Part shown: positions 15,264 through 18,323 of the stretch, piece by piece
Layout: every line of letters begins with the position of its first letter
Position numbering within the stretch: position 1 is the first letter of the stretch
Source of the DNA: JBBDRW01 sp040905265
Lineage (GTDB): Bacteria > Bacteroidota > Rhodothermia > Balneolales > Balneolaceae
Assembly (NCBI GenBank): GCA_040905265.1
Contig: JBBDRW010000166.1
Span: 1 to 18,323, forward strand
Length of the DNA stretch: 18,323 nt
Direction: 5' to 3'
Made by a program: the position numbers and the translations under genes
The notes under the pieces: model-generated
What the model was told of the DNA's origin: nothing
Database searches by the model: none
What the model saw: the letters and a program-made list of their open reading frames with translations, nothing else

Positions 15264-16207
15264 ACAATCTGAGTGATTTCATGCTTCCCCCGGCCGGCAG
15301 CACCAATGCAGCCGAAGTGGATGCCCTCTTCAACTTTATCAATGTGATCAGCCTTATTCTGCTGGTTGGTATTTCCATTGCGATCGTCTATTTCGCGATC
15401 AAATACCGCCGCAGATCCGACAATGATGTAACGCCGGTGATAACGCATAACAATACCCTGGAGATCACCTGGTCAGTCATCCCGCTGATATTGGTTATGA
15501 TCGTCTTCGGATGGGGCTACAAAGGATACCTCAACATGGCAACAGCTCCGGAGGACGCCTATGAAGTGCAGGTAACCGCCCGTTCCTGGCTCTGGGAATT
15601 TCACTACCCCAACGGCAATGTGAGTATCGACGAACTGCATGTACCGGTGAACCGGCCCATCAAACTGGTCATGAACTCCAGTGACGTGATCCACTCATTC
15701 TATGTTCCGGATTACAGGGTCAAGAAAGATGTCCTGCCGAACCGGTACACATCTGTCTGGTTTGAGGTACCGGAAACGGGTGAGGCGACAATTTTTTGTA
15801 CTGAGTACTGCGGCATGGACCACTCCAATATGATGGGAAAGGTGGTTGTCCATTCCCAGGAAGAGTTTGACACCTGGCTGGCTGAGAGCGCTCAAGTAGA
15901 TGAAAGTATCCCCCCGGCAGACCGGGGGCGGGAACTGGTTCAACGGTTCGGTTGTACAGGATGCCACTCTATCGAGGATAACTCCGTCATTCAGGGTCCC
16001 AGTTTTGTGGGCATTATGGGGCGGGACAGGGAACTGGAAGACGGTACCACGGTTACGACCGATGAAAACTACATCCGCGAATCCATCCTGGACCCGCAAA
16101 GTCAGATAGCCGCAGGGTTTCCCGGCGGACTGATGCAGTCCTATGCCGGCATCCTGAATGACCAACAGATCAACGACATTATCGAATATCTCAAAACCCT
16201 AGATTGA
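15260..16207 (+). CDS. coxB: Cytochrome c oxidase subunit II with fused cytochrome c domain
   Basis: A 315-residue caa3-type subunit II. Two membrane spans (about 26-48 and 68-90) are followed by a cupredoxin CuA domain with H145 and C180-x-E182-x-C184-x3-H188-x2-M191, all ligands present. A C-terminal cytochrome c domain has C232-x2-C235-H236 and a likely Met ligand in LMQSY. It takes electrons from ACIII, probably directly from the second ActE domain to which its own is similar, and passes them through CuA to heme a. The start overlaps the SCO stop by four bases (ATGA); the stop is one base before the coxA ATG, so this trio is tightly coupled. There is no cleavable signal peptide. Confidence 0.95.
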   Translation: MNNLSDFMLPPAGSTNAAEVDALFNFINVISLILLVGISIAIVYFAIKYRRRSDNDVTPVITHNNTLEITWSVIPLILVMIVFGWGYKGYLNMATAPEDAYEVQVTARSWLWEFHYPNGNVSIDELHVPVNRPIKLVMNSSDVIHSFYVPDYRVKKDVLPNRYTSVWFEVPETGEATIFCTEYCGMDHSNMMGKVVVHSQEEFDTWLAESAQVDESIPPADRGRELVQRFGCTGCHSIEDNSVIQGPSFVGIMGRDRELEDGTTVTTDENYIRESILDPQSQIAAGFPGGLMQSYAGILNDQQINDIIEYLKTLD

Positions 16208-16208
16208 C

Positions 16209-17951
16209 ATGTCCACTGCAGATTCAACCGAGATCAAAAAAATACAGGTCCAACGGTTCAAACCGGATGATGACCCGAAACACCACTATCTGAATGAGGA
16301 GACCGGTTTGTGGTCCTGGATGACAACCGTTGATCACAAGAAAATCGGGCTCATGTATCTCGGTTCGATCGCTTTCTTCTTTCTTATCGGTGGAATCCTG
16401 GCCCTGGTATTGAGAACGGAATTGCTCTCTCCTGCCCAGAGCTTTATGACGGCAGATACCTACAACCAGATCTTTACGCTGCACGGCGCGATCATGATCT
16501 TCTTCTTCCTGATCCCGTCCGTCCCGGCAGCACTCGGCAACTTTATCCTGCCGCTTCAACTGGGTTGCAAGGATGTCGCCTTCCCCAGGCTGAACCTTCT
16601 CAGCTTCTATATCTATGTGATCGGGGCTCTCTTTACAATCACTGCGATTTTTACCGGTGGTGTCGATACCGGATGGACCTTCTATACACCCTACAGCTCC
16701 TCCGTCTCGGGCGGGAACATCATGATGATGACTCTGGGTGTCTTCATCCTCGGCTTCTCCTCAATCCTGACCGGGCTTAATTTCATCGTAACAATCCACC
16801 GTATGCGCTCTCCGGGACTTACCTGGAGCAAGCTCCCTCTGTTTCTCTGGGGACTCTATGCGACCAGTATCATCCAGGTACTGGCTACACCGGTCCTGGC
16901 GATCACCGTTTTGCTCCTTACCATGGAACGGGTACTCAGTATCGGAATCTTTGACCCGGCGCTCGGAGGTGATCCGGTCCTTTTCCAGCATTTTTTCTGG
17001 TTCTATTCCCACCCTGCCGTATACATTATGATCGTTCCCGGGTTTGGAGTGATCTCCGAAGTGATCTCCACCTTCTCCCGTAAGCATATCTTTGGGTACT
17101 GGGCAATTGCACTCTCCTCACTGGCTATTGCCTTCATCGGGTTCCTTGTGTGGGGACATCACATGTTTACAGCCGGTCAGTCTTCTCTGGCCAATATGGT
17201 CTTTTCGTTCCTCACGTTTCTGGTCGGTATCCCGACCGGTATCAAGATCTTTAACTGGCTGGCAACCATGCACAAAGGTTCTATCGACCTCAAGGCACCG
17301 ATGATCTATGCCATGATGTTCCTCTTTCTCTTTACCATCGGCGGGTTCACCGGAATCATGCTCGGTGCCCTGGCTGTCGATATTCACCTCCATGATACCT
17401 ACTACGTTGTTGCCCACTTTCACTACGTGATGATGGGGGGAATGGTCATGGCATTCCTGGCCGGCCTCCACTACTGGTGGCCTAAAATAACCGGGAAAAT
17501 GTACCCTGAATTATGGGCACGGGTCTCCTGTGGACTGATCTTCATCGGATTCAACCTTACATTTCTGCCACAATTCGTGATGGGTTCTCTCGGTATGCCA
17601 CGTCGCTATTTTAACTATATCGACCAGTTCCAGGGATACCATCAACTCTCTACCTACGGATCTTACACTCTCGGTGTAGGTTTCCTGATTATGGCAGCCT
17701 ACCTCGCATGGTCCCTCAAGTCAGGCAGGAAAGCGGGAGCTAACCCCTGGGGAAGCCGAAGTATGGAGTGGCAGGTAAATGCAATGCCTCCCCTTCATAA
17801 CTTCCACCATACTCCGGTGATTATTAACGGGCCGTATGACTACCACAAACCGATGTCGGAGTTTCAGCTTGGGATTCCCGAGAAGCACAACGGGCATCAC
17901 GGCGGGCACCATGAAGATCCGATAACAACTTCTGTGGAAGCAGATTCATAA
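16209..17951 (+). CDS. coxA: Cytochrome c oxidase subunit I, A2-type heme-copper oxidase
   Basis: A 580-residue subunit I with about twelve spans. Heme and copper ligands are all visible: H92 (heme a), H268 and H317-H318 (CuB), H403 (heme a3), H405 (heme a). Tyr272 is in place for the His-Tyr crosslink. The helix VI motif is YSHPAVY (266-272), not the HPEVY of A1 oxidases: the Tyr-Ser pair replaces the glutamate of the D channel, which defines type A2 as in R. marinus caa3. The enzyme reduces O2 to water and pumps protons. The C-terminal tail is His-rich (H560, H563, H564, H567, H568). It starts one base after the coxB stop; coxC follows after 21 bp. Confidence 0.96.
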   Translation: MSTADSTEIKKIQVQRFKPDDDPKHHYLNEETGLWSWMTTVDHKKIGLMYLGSIAFFFLIGGILALVLRTELLSPAQSFMTADTYNQIFTLHGAIMIFFFLIPSVPAALGNFILPLQLGCKDVAFPRLNLLSFYIYVIGALFTITAIFTGGVDTGWTFYTPYSSSVSGGNIMMMTLGVFILGFSSILTGLNFIVTIHRMRSPGLTWSKLPLFLWGLYATSIIQVLATPVLAITVLLLTMERVLSIGIFDPALGGDPVLFQHFFWFYSHPAVYIMIVPGFGVISEVISTFSRKHIFGYWAIALSSLAIAFIGFLVWGHHMFTAGQSSLANMVFSFLTFLVGIPTGIKIFNWLATMHKGSIDLKAPMIYAMMFLFLFTIGGFTGIMLGALAVDIHLHDTYYVVAHFHYVMMGGMVMAFLAGLHYWWPKITGKMYPELWARVSCGLIFIGFNLTFLPQFVMGSLGMPRRYFNYIDQFQGYHQLSTYGSYTLGVGFLIMAAYLAWSLKSGRKAGANPWGSRSMEWQVNAMPPLHNFHHTPVIINGPYDYHKPMSEFQLGIPEKHNGHHGGHHEDPITTSVEADS

Positions 17952-17972
17952 AACCATTTCGAAGAACTGACT

Positions 17973-18323
17973 ATGGCACATTTATCAGCTATTGAAAAGA
18001 AAAAAGGAGATCACGTACAGGGTCATTTTGTCGATTCCGACCAACAGTTCGAATCGGCAAAAATGGGTATGTGGGTATTTCTGGTTACCGAGATTCTCTT
18101 CTTCGGGGGTCTCTTTTTAGCCTACATTGTCTACAGATCCTGGTATCCGGAGCTCTATGTACTCGCTTCCGAACACCTGGATACGTTTTGGGGTGCGGTT
18201 AATACCGTTGTCCTGATCGGAAGCTCCCTGACCGTAGCCATGGCGATACGCTCCGCCCAGAAGAACCAGCAGAAAGGGTTGATCATCAACCTGGCCATTA
18301 CTATCGGCCTCGCCTGTGTCTTT
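17973..18323 (+). CDS. coxC: Cytochrome c oxidase subunit III (partial, cut by window end)
   Basis: The first 117 codons of a gene running off the window. After a polar start (MAHLSAIEKKKGDH) comes the block AKMGMWVFLVTEILFFGG, typical of subunit III, then a span ending in YIVYRSWYPE, a connecting loop, and two more hydrophobic segments. No stop is reached. Subunit III stabilises the catalytic core. ATG 17973 is 21 bases after the coxA stop; no Shine-Dalgarno is visible. It completes the order SCO-coxB-coxA-coxC. Confidence 0.9.
   Translation, partial: MAHLSAIEKKKGDHVQGHFVDSDQQFESAKMGMWVFLVTEILFFGGLFLAYIVYRSWYPELYVLASEHLDTFWGAVNTVVLIGSSLTVAMAIRSAQKNQQKGLIINLAITIGLACVF

Overview
The window (about 18.3 kb) looks chromosomal and comes from an aerobic Gram-negative bacterium of the Bacteroidota-Rhodothermota-Balneolota group. 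I infer this from the alternative complex III (ACIII) gene order followed by an A2-type caa3 oxidase, as known from Rhodothermus marinus, from the SbsA-like Ig-domain lipoprotein, and from the scarcity of Shine-Dalgarno sites. The species cannot be named from the sequence.

Layout. Bases 1-2699 (+) hold the 3' end of a UPF0182-like membrane protein gene, a YmdB-like metallophosphoesterase, a LolD-type ABC ATPase and, after a 259-bp gap, a membrane-anchored TPR protein. Bases 2754-5133 (-) hold a DUF420/CtaM-like membrane protein followed by a large Ig-domain lipoprotein. Each of these two genes is preceded by a degenerate 7-bp tandem repeat of the GAATACA type. A 519-bp divergent spacer (5134-5652) separates them from the respiratory cluster.

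Bases 5653-18323 (+) are one long, tightly packed operon-like cluster: actA (pentaheme cytochrome c), actB (molybdopterin-like domain fused to an FeS domain), actC (NrfD-type quinol site), actD, actE (here two hemes), actF, an unusual single-span protein with a transposase-type HTH at its N-terminus, a SCO1/SenC copper chaperone, coxB (CuA plus cytochrome c), coxA, and a coxC cut by the window edge.

Working model. ActC/ActB/ActF oxidise menaquinol in the membrane, electrons pass through the FeS clusters and hemes of ActB/ActA/ActE, and the caa3 oxidase receives them through the cytochrome c domain of CoxB and reduces O2. SCO loads copper into CuA, and the divergent DUF420 protein is probably a further oxidase assembly factor. 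The C-terminal cytochrome c domains of ActE and CoxB are clearly paralogous, which suggests a matched electron-transfer interface in an ACIII-caa3 supercomplex. The most unusual gene is 13838-14392, where an IS-type HTH domain has been built into a respiratory membrane protein.

No tRNA, rRNA, CRISPR array or intact mobile element was seen.
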